Source: an uncultured Flavobacteriaceae bacterium (GTDB lineage: Bacteria > Bacteroidota > Bacteroidia > Flavobacteriales > Flavobacteriaceae). From it: 64,000 nucleotides of DNA. The notes under the pieces were generated by a model, which saw only the letters and a program-made list of their open reading frames with translations, had not been told where the DNA came from and searched no databases. Of the stretch, positions 43,678 through 52,436 are shown in pieces. The stretch is from contig CANKZG010000002.1 in assembly GCA_947488435.1 (NCBI GenBank), positions 248,001 to 312,000 on the forward strand, read 5' to 3'. Position numbers and translations under genes: made by a program. Numbering within the stretch: the first letter of the stretch is position 1; every line of letters begins with the position of its first letter.

Positions 43678-44319
43678 TTATTTTCCGAAAAGACCTCCAA
43701 GAAGACCACCTAAACCGCCTTTCTTTTGTCCTCCGCTATTCAGGACCATCCCGGCAACATCGTCAAGGATACTTCCATCTCCATCAGAATCTAAAAATGA
43801 TTCAATCAAAGATTGTTGTTTTGTACTATTACTACCTCCACCGAGCATACCACCCAATAAATCTCCAATCCCATTAGAATCTGAAACATTTTGTTGACGC
43901 GTTTGTTTTCCTAAGTAACCCATTACCAAAGGTGCCGCAACTTTTAATATGGTTGCAATAGTGCCCGCATCTATACCGGATTTTTGACTAAGTGCATTTT
44001 GCACCCCTGCTTGTTTTCCTCCCAAAACATGCCCAAGAATTCCAGCGCCATCATCCATTACCGATTGATCAACACCACCTCCAAATAGACCACCTAGATT
44101 ATCTAAGATACCTCCGTCGTGTTTACCAGATAGCGCACTCATTAAACCTTGAGCCCCCTCAGGAGTGGAAGCATTTCTTTTCATAGCTCCCATAAGCACA
44201 GGTAATGCCATACTAAGCAAACCACTTGTTTTATCTTCAGATTGCCCTGCTTGTTGCGCAACACCACTAATGAGCTGTTTGCCCATAGGGCCATTTAATA
44301 AATCTAATATTCCAGACAT
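43678..44319 (-). CDS. DUF937 (YidB-like) protein
   Basis: This 213-aa protein has a helical, glycine-rich sequence starting MSGILDLLNGPMGKQLISGVAQQAG. It includes LLSMALPVLMGAMKRNA, GHVLGGKQAGVQNALSQKSG, and repeated GGLLGGMLGGG-like stretches; the protein ends GGLLGGLFGK. This matches DUF937, whose function is unknown; it has no signal peptide. I chose the ATG at 44319. It is downstream of serA on the same strand with a 72-nt gap, so the two may share a transcript. Confidence 0.88.
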   Translation of the reverse strand: MSGILDLLNGPMGKQLISGVAQQAGQSEDKTSGLLSMALPVLMGAMKRNASTPEGAQGLMSALSGKHDGGILDNLGGLFGGGVDQSVMDDGAGILGHVLGGKQAGVQNALSQKSGIDAGTIATILKVAAPLVMGYLGKQTRQQNVSDSNGIGDLLGGMLGGGSNSTKQQSLIESFLDSDGDGSILDDVAGMVLNSGGQKKGGLGGLLGGLFGK

Positions 44320-44391
44320 AATTATTATTTTAGTTTGTCTGGTAATGTACAAAAAAGTATGGAAATTGCCAGTTTAAGTCAAAAAAAGAGC

Positions 44392-45342
44392 TTAAGAAAG
44401 AATAGCTATAATTTGAGTGGCTAGTTCTTCTCCAATTCTATTTTGCGCTTCTTGGGTGGCTGCACCAATATGTGGTGTTAAGGAAATTTTAGGGTGCATT
44501 AGAATTTTGATTTCAGGTTTAGGCTCAGATTCAAAAACATCTAAGCCAGCGAAAGAAATTTTATTTTCTTCCAAAGCATCGATTAAGGCAACCTCATCGA
44601 TAACACCTCCCCGAGCCGCATTAACAATACCTACACCAGGCTTCATAATATTGAATTCTTGAGCACCGATAACATAATCTTTTTGAGCCGGAACGTGTAC
44701 CGTTATAAAATCTGCAGTTTGTAATACCTCTTCTTTAGTTACACCAATTAAATCAAAACTCACCGATTGTCCATCAAAAAAGGAAATAGCTACGGAAGCA
44801 CTGTCCAGATATGGATCGTAGAAAATTACCTTCATGCCAATACCCAATGCAATTTTCGCTGTAGCTTGCCCAATTCTTCCAAAACCTAAGATGCCAAGGG
44901 TTTTTCCTTTTAGTTCAACCCCTCCAGCATAGGCTTTTTTTAATTCTTTAAACTTACTATCTCCTTCCAAGGGCATGTTTCGGTTAGCATCATATAAAAA
45001 GCGAACGCCACCATACAAGTGCGCAAAAACCAGTTCTGCTACAGACGCGGAGGATGCCGCTGGGGTATTTATTACTTGAATGCCTTGAGCTCGAGCATAA
45101 TCTACGTCAATATTGTCCATACCTACACCGCCACGCCCAATAATTTTAAGACCTGAACATTGATCGATAAGTTCTTTTCTAACTTTAGTAGCACTGCGAA
45201 CCAATAAAACGGAAATGTTATTTTTGTTAATAAAGTCCGCCAATTGTTCTTGAGCAACTGTGGTGGTTAATACCTCATAACCTTTTTCTTCTAAGGCGGT
45301 TATTCCTGATTGGGAAACGCCATCGTTTGCAAGTACTTTCAT
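44392..45342 (-). CDS. serA: D-3-phosphoglycerate dehydrogenase, short form
   Basis: This 316-aa enzyme oxidises 3-phosphoglycerate to 3-phosphohydroxypyruvate, the first step of serine synthesis. The NAD site is LGILGFGRIGQ, and the substrate region includes GRGGVGMDNID, NAARGGVIDE and LTPHIGAAT with the catalytic His. It ends at residue 316 and has no C-terminal ACT domain, so feedback inhibition by serine through ACT is not expected. It follows serC by 39 nt, forming an operon. Confidence 0.95.
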   Translation of the reverse strand: MKVLANDGVSQSGITALEEKGYEVLTTTVAQEQLADFINKNNISVLLVRSATKVRKELIDQCSGLKIIGRGGVGMDNIDVDYARAQGIQVINTPAASSASVAELVFAHLYGGVRFLYDANRNMPLEGDSKFKELKKAYAGGVELKGKTLGILGFGRIGQATAKIALGIGMKVIFYDPYLDSASVAISFFDGQSVSFDLIGVTKEEVLQTADFITVHVPAQKDYVIGAQEFNIMKPGVGIVNAARGGVIDEVALIDALEENKISFAGLDVFESEPKPEIKILMHPKISLTPHIGAATQEAQNRIGEELATQIIAILS

Positions 45343-45381
45343 TTTTCTGTTCCTAAATGTTATTACAAGAGATTCGTGGCA

Positions 45382-46446
45382 CTAGCCTTTTCGTTCAAGT
45401 TCGCTCATTACATCTACCAAAACCCCTACGCTTTCTAATGATAATGCATTGTACATAGAAGCTCTGTACCCTCCAACAGAACGATGTCCGTTTAAGCCAC
45501 TTATGCCGGCTTCTTTCCAAAGGGTATCAAAAGTGTCCTTTAAACTCTCATCTGTCAAAGTAAAAGTAGCATTCATGGAAGACCGATCTCCTTTTGCAGC
45601 ATAGCCTTTAAAAATGGGGTTTAAATCTATTTCTGAATAAATTAATCGTGCTTTTTTCTCATTAATTTCTTCAATAGCTGCTATTCCTCCTAAATCCTTT
45701 AACCATTGTAAGGTTAGCATAGATACGTACACTGCAAAAACTGGAGGGGTATTAAACATGCTATCTTTGGCAATATGAACTTTGTAATCTAGCATAGATG
45801 GTATTTTGCGACTTACCTTACCTAAGATATCTTCTTTAATAACTACAAGTGTTGTGCCTGCAGGCCCCATATTTTTTTGAGCTCCAGCATAAATCAAATC
45901 AAATTGCGAAAAATCCAATTGTCGAGAAAAGATATCCGAACTCATGTCGCAAATTAGAGGAACATCAACTTTTGGAAAATCTTTAACCTGTGTTCCGAAT
46001 ATGGTGTTGTTTGATGTTAAATGAAAATAATCCAAATCCGATGGTACTGCATATCCTTTAGGTATGTAACTAAAATTACGATCTTTAGAAGAAGCAATCT
46101 CAGAAACATCACCAAAAAGCTTTGCTTCCTTAATAGCCTTATCACTCCAAGTTCCGGTATTAAGGTATCCCGATTTCTTTTCCATTAAGTTATAGGCAAC
46201 CATTAGGAATTCGGTACTTGCTCCTCCTTGTAAGAAAAGTGCTTTATAACCTTTATTTTCAAGACCTAGAAGTTCCAGAACTAAAGATTGGGCTTGTTCC
46301 ATTACAGCAACAAATTCTTTACTGCGATGCGATATTTCAATAAGCGACAACCCCATTCCATTAAAATCCAATACAGCTTCCGATGCTTTAAGCATCACCT
46401 CATTAGGTAAAATACATGGACCTGCGCTAAAATTATGCTTCTTCAT
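45382..46446 (-). CDS. serC: Phosphoserine aminotransferase
   Basis: This 354-aa PLP enzyme makes phosphoserine from phosphohydroxypyruvate and glutamate, the second serine step, and also serves pyridoxine synthesis. It starts KKHNFSAGPCILP. The PLP lysine lies in LIYAGAQKNMGPAGTT, and NGHRSVGGYRASMYNAL is near the end. It is upstream of serA, and a 71-nt gap separates it from the acyl-CoA reductase gene. Confidence 0.97.
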   Translation of the reverse strand: MKKHNFSAGPCILPNEVMLKASEAVLDFNGMGLSLIEISHRSKEFVAVMEQAQSLVLELLGLENKGYKALFLQGGASTEFLMVAYNLMEKKSGYLNTGTWSDKAIKEAKLFGDVSEIASSKDRNFSYIPKGYAVPSDLDYFHLTSNNTIFGTQVKDFPKVDVPLICDMSSDIFSRQLDFSQFDLIYAGAQKNMGPAGTTLVVIKEDILGKVSRKIPSMLDYKVHIAKDSMFNTPPVFAVYVSMLTLQWLKDLGGIAAIEEINEKKARLIYSEIDLNPIFKGYAAKGDRSSMNATFTLTDESLKDTFDTLWKEAGISGLNGHRSVGGYRASMYNALSLESVGVLVDVMSELERKG

Positions 46447-46517
46447 TGTGTTTTTATTTAAACGTCAAAGGTCATAAAATTTAGTGGAAACCACTTCATT
46501 ATAAATTAAATATTCTG

Positions 46518-47579
46518 TTATGTTTTTAACAGGAATTCAACAGTGTCAACACCATCGGCATATTCATTTAACTGAGGCATTTGTGAAGTGCCAAAGGGAA
46601 TTTCCTGAAGTGCAACATTATCCGAAACAATACATTGTAAATCCTCTTTCGCATTCAATAAATACGCATCTAAAGCTTCAGGAGAGTCATAGTACTCATA
46701 AAACAAACTGGCTATGGGGGAGGTATGGCTAGTGTCTTCTTTAAGAATTAAAAAACCATTGTCTAAAATGGCAAACTCGCTCATCAAATAAACAGCTTTG
46801 TTGTAATCGTAATTATTGGCATACTTTATTTGATTGATAATATCTTTATAACTGTATATAGCTTCAAAAAAAACATCAAAATTATAAGCTTTAGGAACCA
46901 AAAGCTTAGATACATTCCTGCAACCTAAACCGTAATACCTAAAAATATCTGCACCAAGTGCTTGCAATTGTAATTTTGTTTCTTTCCCGGTAAGTACGGC
47001 TATAGAATTTCTATTTTTCCGAATAAGATGTGGTTTTTTTGAAAAGTAATATTCAAAATAACGTGAAGTGTTGGTACTTCCTGTAGCGATTACTGCGTCA
47101 TAGTCTGTTAACAAACCCTCTACAAACCGGATTCGGGACCGCATAAAACCGTCTGTTTCAATCAAAAAATCAGCTACAAAGGTCAATAAGAACTTATCTT
47201 TAGATGAAAGTTTTACTATTGCAATATTTCCTGTAAGCAATGTAGTCAATAGGTCATGAAAACCAACCATTGGAATGTTGCCTGCCAAAATTAAAGCTAC
47301 CTTTTTTTCTTTATTTTCACCTATGGCGTATTGGACTAACCAGTTACTTAAATTTTCTTCGGTTAGCAGTTTAGCCCATTCCTTGATGCTAAAAAGAATA
47401 TTGTCTTTTGTAAACCAGGTGTTTCCTGTTTCAGCTTTTGCAATTGCAGTGTCTAATCGCAATAACCAAGCGTTATTTGCGTTTGCTTCAAGCTCCAGAT
47501 TGTCTGAAGTATCACAAAAATGTTGAAATAAAGCACCAAGTTTAACAAAAGCTTTAAAAGAGTGTTGTTGGGGTGTCAT
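46518..47579 (-). CDS. LuxC-like acyl-CoA reductase
   Basis: This 353-aa protein resembles LuxC/acyl-CoA reductase: ILAGNIPMVGFHDLLTTLLTGN (cofactor-binding region), IATGSTNTSRYFEYYF and a FRYYGLGCRNVSKLLVP stretch with the catalytic Cys in GLGCRN. It would reduce an activated acyl group to an aldehyde using NADPH; the substrate is unknown. In Flavobacteriia it sits back-to-back with a ferredoxin and next to serC. I chose the ATG at 47579; the longer start at 47630 would cross into the divergent promoter. Confidence 0.88.
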   Translation of the reverse strand: MTPQQHSFKAFVKLGALFQHFCDTSDNLELEANANNAWLLRLDTAIAKAETGNTWFTKDNILFSIKEWAKLLTEENLSNWLVQYAIGENKEKKVALILAGNIPMVGFHDLLTTLLTGNIAIVKLSSKDKFLLTFVADFLIETDGFMRSRIRFVEGLLTDYDAVIATGSTNTSRYFEYYFSKKPHLIRKNRNSIAVLTGKETKLQLQALGADIFRYYGLGCRNVSKLLVPKAYNFDVFFEAIYSYKDIINQIKYANNYDYNKAVYLMSEFAILDNGFLILKEDTSHTSPIASLFYEYYDSPEALDAYLLNAKEDLQCIVSDNVALQEIPFGTSQMPQLNEYADGVDTVEFLLKT

Positions 47580-47583
47580 TATA

Positions 47584-47625
47584 TTTGTAAAAGATTTGCT
47601 TTGGTCGTAAATTTGCACAAAAGTA
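47584..47625. promoter_or_regulatory. Divergent promoters of ferredoxin and acyl-CoA reductase genes
   Basis: Plus strand: -33 TTTG at 47584-47587 and -7 TAAATTTG at 47608-47615, 20-nt spacer, for the ferredoxin gene. Minus strand: TACTTTTG at 47618-47625 is a likely -7 box for the reductase gene. The elements lie face-to-face, so they may compete. Confidence 0.55.
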
Positions 47626-47645
47626 AGCATTAGAAAAAGAAAAGT

Positions 47646-47999
47646 ATGGCAATAATAATAACGGATGAATGTATAAACTGCGGTGCATGTGAACCAGAAT
47701 GCCCGAATACAGCAATTTATGAAGGTGCAGATGAATGGCGTTATAGCGATGGTACCTCATTGAAAGGAAATGTGGTATTGCCTGATGGTAAATCGGTAGA
47801 TGCAGATGAAGTACAGATCCCTATTAGCGATGAAATTTACTATATCTCTCCTGATAAATGTACAGAATGTATGGGCTTTCACGAAGAACCGCAATGTGCA
47901 GCTGTATGCCCTGTAGATTGTTGTGTACCGGATGAAGATCGTGTTGAAACAGAAGAGGAGTTGTTAGGGAAGCAGAAATTTATGCATCCTGAGGACTAA
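47646..47999 (+). CDS. 4Fe-4S dicluster ferredoxin
   Basis: This 117-aa ferredoxin has two clusters. One set of Cys residues is in [12 protein letters not shown] and another in [22 protein letters not shown]. The insert between them is of the long YfhL/Alvin type. It carries electrons in the cytoplasm; its partner is probably the divergent acyl-CoA reductase or another oxidoreductase. It ends with a terminator at 48032-48059. Confidence 0.95.
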   Translation: MAIIITDECINCGACEPECPNTAIYEGADEWRYSDGTSLKGNVVLPDGKSVDADEVQIPISDEIYYISPDKCTECMGFHEEPQCAAVCPVDCCVPDEDRVETEEELLGKQKFMHPED

Positions 48000-48031
48000 G
48001 AAAACAACGGTTTAAAAAAAATAACTAATAC

Positions 48032-48065
48032 AATCGCCTGGGTAACTGCTCAGGCGATTTTGTTT
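48032..48065 (+). terminator. Terminator after ferredoxin gene
   Basis: Stem AATCGCCTG (48032-48040) with CAGGCGATT (48051-48059), loop of 10 nt, followed by TTGTTTT. The 50-aa reading frame begins immediately after it at 48067. Confidence 0.85.
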
Positions 48066-48066
48066 T

Positions 48067-48219
48067 ATGGATAATAAAGAAGAGAAGGCGTACAATGGTG
48101 TATGGAAAAAGATAGGATGCTTTTTGGGAATCGTGGCATTTGTTGTAGTGTTAGTATCTCTCGCATTTTTGCTATACGCGGGATATTTTTTTTTGCGTAG
48201 CACATGGCTGGGTTGGTAG
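48067..48219 (+). CDS. Small single-pass membrane protein (50 aa)
   Basis: This short protein starts MDNKEEKAYNGVWKKI, has one strong transmembrane helix (GIVAFVVVLVSLAFLLYAGY), and ends LRSTWLGW. A basic N-terminus suggests the N-in orientation. It begins 2 nt after a terminator, so read-through or an internal promoter would be needed. No family recognised; it is likely real because the composition is typical of small membrane proteins. Confidence 0.55.
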   Translation: MDNKEEKAYNGVWKKIGCFLGIVAFVVVLVSLAFLLYAGYFFLRSTWLGW

Positions 48220-48370
48220 TTTTTCAAAGCAAAAGCTATTTGATGTATTTAAACAAAGTTAGTTTTGAAATTAGCAGTATTATTTTGGTTTGAAAAACTA
48301 TCTTTGCAGCCGAATAAAAGAAAACAGTCTTTAGAATAGACTTTTAGATCTAAACGCTATATTATTATTT

Positions 48371-49465
48371 ATGAAAGCAGGTATTGTTGGATTGCCAAAT
48401 GTTGGAAAATCTACCTTATTCAATTGTTTGTCGAATGCGAAAGCGCAAAGTGCTAATTTCCCATTCTGTACCATTGAACCAAATATTGGGGTGGTTAATG
48501 TACCGGACACTCGATTAGAGAAATTAGAATCCTTGGTGAATCCTGAAAAAGTGATTCCGGCTACCGTAGAGATTGTAGATATTGCAGGTTTGGTAAAAGG
48601 AGCCAGTAAAGGAGAGGGGCTTGGAAATCAGTTTTTAGGAAATATCAGAGAAACTGACGCTATTCTACATGTATTACGTTGCTTTGATAATGATAATGTA
48701 GTGCATGTTGATAATTCCGTAGATCCCGTTCGTGATAAAGAAACCATTGATATAGAATTACAGTTAAAAGATCTCGAAACAGTAGAAAAGAAATTAGAAA
48801 AAGTGAAGCGCGCCGCTCGCACAGGTAATAAAGAAGCTCAAAAAGAAGAAGCGGTTTTACAACAATTGAAAGAAGGATTAGAGCAAGGAATATCCGTTAG
48901 AGCAATTTCGGTTGGAGAAGACGAACGATTGACTTACGTAAAACCACTACAGTTTATTACCGATAAACCTGTACTTTATGTGTGTAACGTGGATGAAGAA
49001 GGAGCTGCCTCAGGAAATGCATATGTGGATCGTGTAAAAGAGGCTGTTGCTGGAGAAAATGCTGAGGTTATTTTTTTAGCCGTGGGTATGGAAGCCGATA
49101 TCACCGAATTGGAAACATTTGAAGAACGGCAGCTTTTCTTAGAAGATATGGGCTTAACCGAGCCTGGGTCTGCAAAATTAATTCGTGGGGCTTATAAATT
49201 ATTAAACTTAGAAACTTACTTTACAGCGGGAGAGAAAGAAGTACGTGCTTGGACTATTCCTGTTGGAGCTACCGCGCCTCAAGCAGCCGGAGTAATTCAT
49301 ACGGATTTTGAGAAAGGATTTATTCGGGCTGAAGTTATTGCCTATACAGATTATGTACAATTCGGTAGTGAATCTAAAGTAAAAGAAGCAGGTAAAATGC
49401 GCGTAGAAGGCAAGGATTACACTGTACAAGATGGGGATGTAATGCATTTTAGATTTAATGTTTAA
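48371..49465 (+). CDS. ychF: Redox-regulated ATPase YchF
   Basis: This 364-aa Obg-like P-loop NTPase has G1 GLPNVGKST, the switch VDIAGLVKGASKGEGLGNQFL, and NVDE at the usual NKxD position (CNVDEEG), which explains ATP preference over GTP in this family. The TGS domain (about 280-364) is present. It binds ribosomes and is involved in stress responses. A -7 box TATCTTTG at 48299-48306 precedes it. Confidence 0.97.
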   Translation: MKAGIVGLPNVGKSTLFNCLSNAKAQSANFPFCTIEPNIGVVNVPDTRLEKLESLVNPEKVIPATVEIVDIAGLVKGASKGEGLGNQFLGNIRETDAILHVLRCFDNDNVVHVDNSVDPVRDKETIDIELQLKDLETVEKKLEKVKRAARTGNKEAQKEEAVLQQLKEGLEQGISVRAISVGEDERLTYVKPLQFITDKPVLYVCNVDEEGAASGNAYVDRVKEAVAGENAEVIFLAVGMEADITELETFEERQLFLEDMGLTEPGSAKLIRGAYKLLNLETYFTAGEKEVRAWTIPVGATAPQAAGVIHTDFEKGFIRAEVIAYTDYVQFGSESKVKEAGKMRVEGKDYTVQDGDVMHFRFNV

Positions 49466-49525
49466 ATTATATATAAAATAAACATAAACAATGTTTTAAA
49501 GGTTTTATATAAATTAAAACTTTAA

Positions 49526-50419
49526 ATGAATAAAAATACGGGTATAGGTATTCTTTATGCTGTATTAGGTGTGGTCTTATTTTCTTCGAAAGCTGTACTG
49601 GTTAAGCTTGCCTATGCCTACGAAATTGATAGTCTAAGTTTGTTATTGCTTAGAATGATTTTTGCACTCCCTTTTTACTTGGTTATTGCATTTTGGAAAC
49701 CTCCTTTACAAGTTAAGGAAATCAAGAAAAAAGATTACCTCTGGGTATTTGTTTTTGGTTTTTTTGGGTATTATCTCGCTAGTTTTTTTGATTTTATAGG
49801 ATTACAATACCTTAAAGCAGGATTGGAAAGAATCATACTATTTTGTTATCCAACTATTGTGGTATTGTTCTCGTGGATTTTCTTTCGAAAACGTGTTAAT
49901 TCAACAACAGTATGGGCTATTTTGATCACTTACTTTGGTGTTGGAGTGATTTTTTGGACTGAAATTGCGATAACAGGAGAACAAGTACTTTGGGGTGGTT
50001 TTCTAATTCTGTTAAGTGCGATAACATATGCTTCTTATTTAGTGGGTAGCGGTTGGTTAATCCCTAAGTTTGGTGTTCTAGCATTTACCTCTTATGCTAT
50101 GCTAGTGGCTACATTTTGTATTATTATCCATTACATAGTTTCTGGAAACTCTAACGTACTTAGTTTTGCACCGGAAGTTTACTGGTTGAGTGCTGGTATG
50201 GCTATTTTTGCGACGGTGTTGCCATCATTTTTGGTATCGGCAGCTATATCAAGATTAGGAGCCTCTACTTTTTCTATTTTTGGGAGTTTGGGTCCGATGG
50301 CTACTATTTTATTGGCATTTATATTTCTCGATGAAAAAATAAGCCCGTTGCAGATTGCAGGTATGCTAGTTGTACTGATTGGGGTAAGTATGGTATCTAA
50401 AAAAAGCCCAAAATCATGA
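49526..50419 (+). CDS. EamA/DMT-family transporter
   Basis: This 297-aa inner-membrane protein has about ten transmembrane helices in two homologous five-helix halves (EamA repeats). Typical motifs are GVVLFSSKAVLVKLAY and, in the second repeat, FSIFGSLGPMATILLAFIFLDE. It exports or imports an unknown small metabolite. It lies 60 nt after ychF and ends 129 nt before parE. Confidence 0.9.
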   Translation: MNKNTGIGILYAVLGVVLFSSKAVLVKLAYAYEIDSLSLLLLRMIFALPFYLVIAFWKPPLQVKEIKKKDYLWVFVFGFFGYYLASFFDFIGLQYLKAGLERIILFCYPTIVVLFSWIFFRKRVNSTTVWAILITYFGVGVIFWTEIAITGEQVLWGGFLILLSAITYASYLVGSGWLIPKFGVLAFTSYAMLVATFCIIIHYIVSGNSNVLSFAPEVYWLSAGMAIFATVLPSFLVSAAISRLGASTFSIFGSLGPMATILLAFIFLDEKISPLQIAGMLVVLIGVSMVSKKSPKS

Positions 50420-50548
50420 AATGCCTTATGTTGACTTAAAATCTATTAACAAAATACCGGAAGTATTGTTAATTACTTTAGGGATTTGGGGTTTTATCTT
50501 TTTATCACACTTGTTATATTAGCGAGCAACATCGCAGAATCCCTACTA

Positions 50549-52399
50549 ATGGCAGCTAATACCCAGTATACCGAAGATAATATTCGTTCTCTCGATTGGA
50601 AAGAGCATATCCGTATGCGTCCAGGAATGTATATTGGTAAGCTTGGTGATGGTTCTTCCGCCGACGATGGTATTTACATCCTTCTTAAAGAAGTAATCGA
50701 TAATTGTATCGATGAATTTGTGATGGGGGCTGGAAAGACCATTGAAATAACAATCAAGGATAATTTGGTAAGCGTTCGAGATTACGGGCGTGGAATTCCA
50801 CTTGGAAAGGTGGTGGACGTAGTTTCTAAGATGAACACAGGTGGAAAGTACGATTCAAGAGCCTTTAAAAAATCTGTTGGATTAAACGGAGTAGGGACAA
50901 AGGCAGTAAATGCGTTGTCCACTTTCTTTAAGGTAGAATCCAGTAGAGATAATCAAATAAAATCCGCAGAGTTTAGTGAAGGAAACCTGGTAGATGAGGA
51001 GGGGCCCATAGCTACTTCTAAACGAAAAGGAACAAAAGTTTCATTTACTCCAGATGAAGCTATTTTTAAAAAGTACATCTATCGAAATGAATATGTAGAA
51101 CGATTGTTAAAAAATTACGTCTATCTAAACCCCGGATTGACTATAGTTTTTAATGGAGAAAAGTTCTTTTCCAATAATGGACTTAAAGATTTATTGGAAG
51201 ATAACAACAATGTTGAGGATATGCTGTATCCTATTATCCATTTAAAAGGTGATGATATTGAAGTTGCGATAACACATAGTAAAACGCAGTACAGTGAGGA
51301 GTACCATTCTTTCGTAAACGGACAGCATACTACACAAGGCGGGACGCACCAGGCAGCATTTAGAGAAGCTATAGTAAGAACTACAAGGGATTTTTTTGGG
51401 AAGAACTATGAGGCATCCGACATTAGAAAGTCCATAATTTCGGCAATTTCGATAAAGGTAATGGAGCCTGTTTTTGAAAGTCAAACCAAAACAAAATTAG
51501 GGTCCACAGATATGGGGGGAGGATTGCCCACCGTTCGCACCTATATCAATGATTTTATTGGGAAGTATCTCGATAATTATTTGCATAAAAATCCAGATAC
51601 CGCAGAAAAGTTACAGCGGAAAATCGTTCAGGCAGAGAAGGAACGCAAAGAACTTTCTGGGATTCGAAAATTAGCAAGGGAGCGCGCAAAGAAAGCAAAC
51701 CTACACAACAAAAAGCTTCGTGACTGTCGCGTGCATTTGGCAGATATGAAAAATGAAAAGCGATTAGAAACCACACTGTTTATAACTGAAGGGGATTCTG
51801 CATCAGGCTCTATTACCAAATCGCGAGATGTAAATACTCAGGCTGTATTTAGTTTACGAGGTAAGCCATTGAATTCGTTCGGGATGTCTAAAAAGATTGT
51901 CTATGAAAACGAGGAATTTAATTTACTTCAGGCAGCATTAAATATAGAAGAGTCTTTAGAGGATCTTCGTTATAATAATATAGTTATAGCTACCGATGCT
52001 GATGTTGATGGAATGCATATTCGATTGCTGTTAATTACATTCTTTTTGCAATTTTTTCCGGAGTTAATAAAGGAAAATCATTTATACATATTGCAAACAC
52101 CTTTATTTCGGGTACGAAACAAAAAACAAACAATCTATTGTTATAGCGATGAGGAGCGTAGAGCCGCGATAGATGCATTGAGCGGAAAGCCTGAAATAAC
52201 ACGTTTTAAAGGTTTAGGGGAAATTTCGCCAGATGAATTTAAACACTTTATAGGTGATGATATTCGTCTTGAACCGGTAATGTTGGATAAAACTATGCCT
52301 ATTGATCAGTTGTTGCAATTTTATATGGGTAAAAATACCCCTGATCGTCAAGAATTTATTATTAATAATCTTAAAGTTGAACTTGATATAGCAGAATAA
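50549..52399 (+). CDS. parE: DNA topoisomerase IV subunit B
   Basis: This 616-aa subunit has the GHKL ATPase ([34 protein letters not shown]), transducer and TOPRIM ([20 protein letters not shown]) domains. With ParC it decatenates daughter chromosomes. I chose the ATG at 50549 ([17 protein letters not shown]), since the 21 residues before it are hydrophobic and not part of the family. It precedes parC by 37 nt. The chain is shorter than GyrB, so ParE is favoured, as in other Bacteroidota. Confidence 0.94.
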   Translation: MAANTQYTEDNIRSLDWKEHIRMRPGMYIGKLGDGSSADDGIYILLKEVIDNCIDEFVMGAGKTIEITIKDNLVSVRDYGRGIPLGKVVDVVSKMNTGGKYDSRAFKKSVGLNGVGTKAVNALSTFFKVESSRDNQIKSAEFSEGNLVDEEGPIATSKRKGTKVSFTPDEAIFKKYIYRNEYVERLLKNYVYLNPGLTIVFNGEKFFSNNGLKDLLEDNNNVEDMLYPIIHLKGDDIEVAITHSKTQYSEEYHSFVNGQHTTQGGTHQAAFREAIVRTTRDFFGKNYEASDIRKSIISAISIKVMEPVFESQTKTKLGSTDMGGGLPTVRTYINDFIGKYLDNYLHKNPDTAEKLQRKIVQAEKERKELSGIRKLARERAKKANLHNKKLRDCRVHLADMKNEKRLETTLFITEGDSASGSITKSRDVNTQAVFSLRGKPLNSFGMSKKIVYENEEFNLLQAALNIEESLEDLRYNNIVIATDADVDGMHIRLLLITFFLQFFPELIKENHLYILQTPLFRVRNKKQTIYCYSDEERRAAIDALSGKPEITRFKGLGEISPDEFKHFIGDDIRLEPVMLDKTMPIDQLLQFYMGKNTPDRQEFIINNLKVELDIAE

Positions 52400-52436
52400 A
52401 ATCAACTATAAATCAAATTAATAGCAATCTTTCTTT

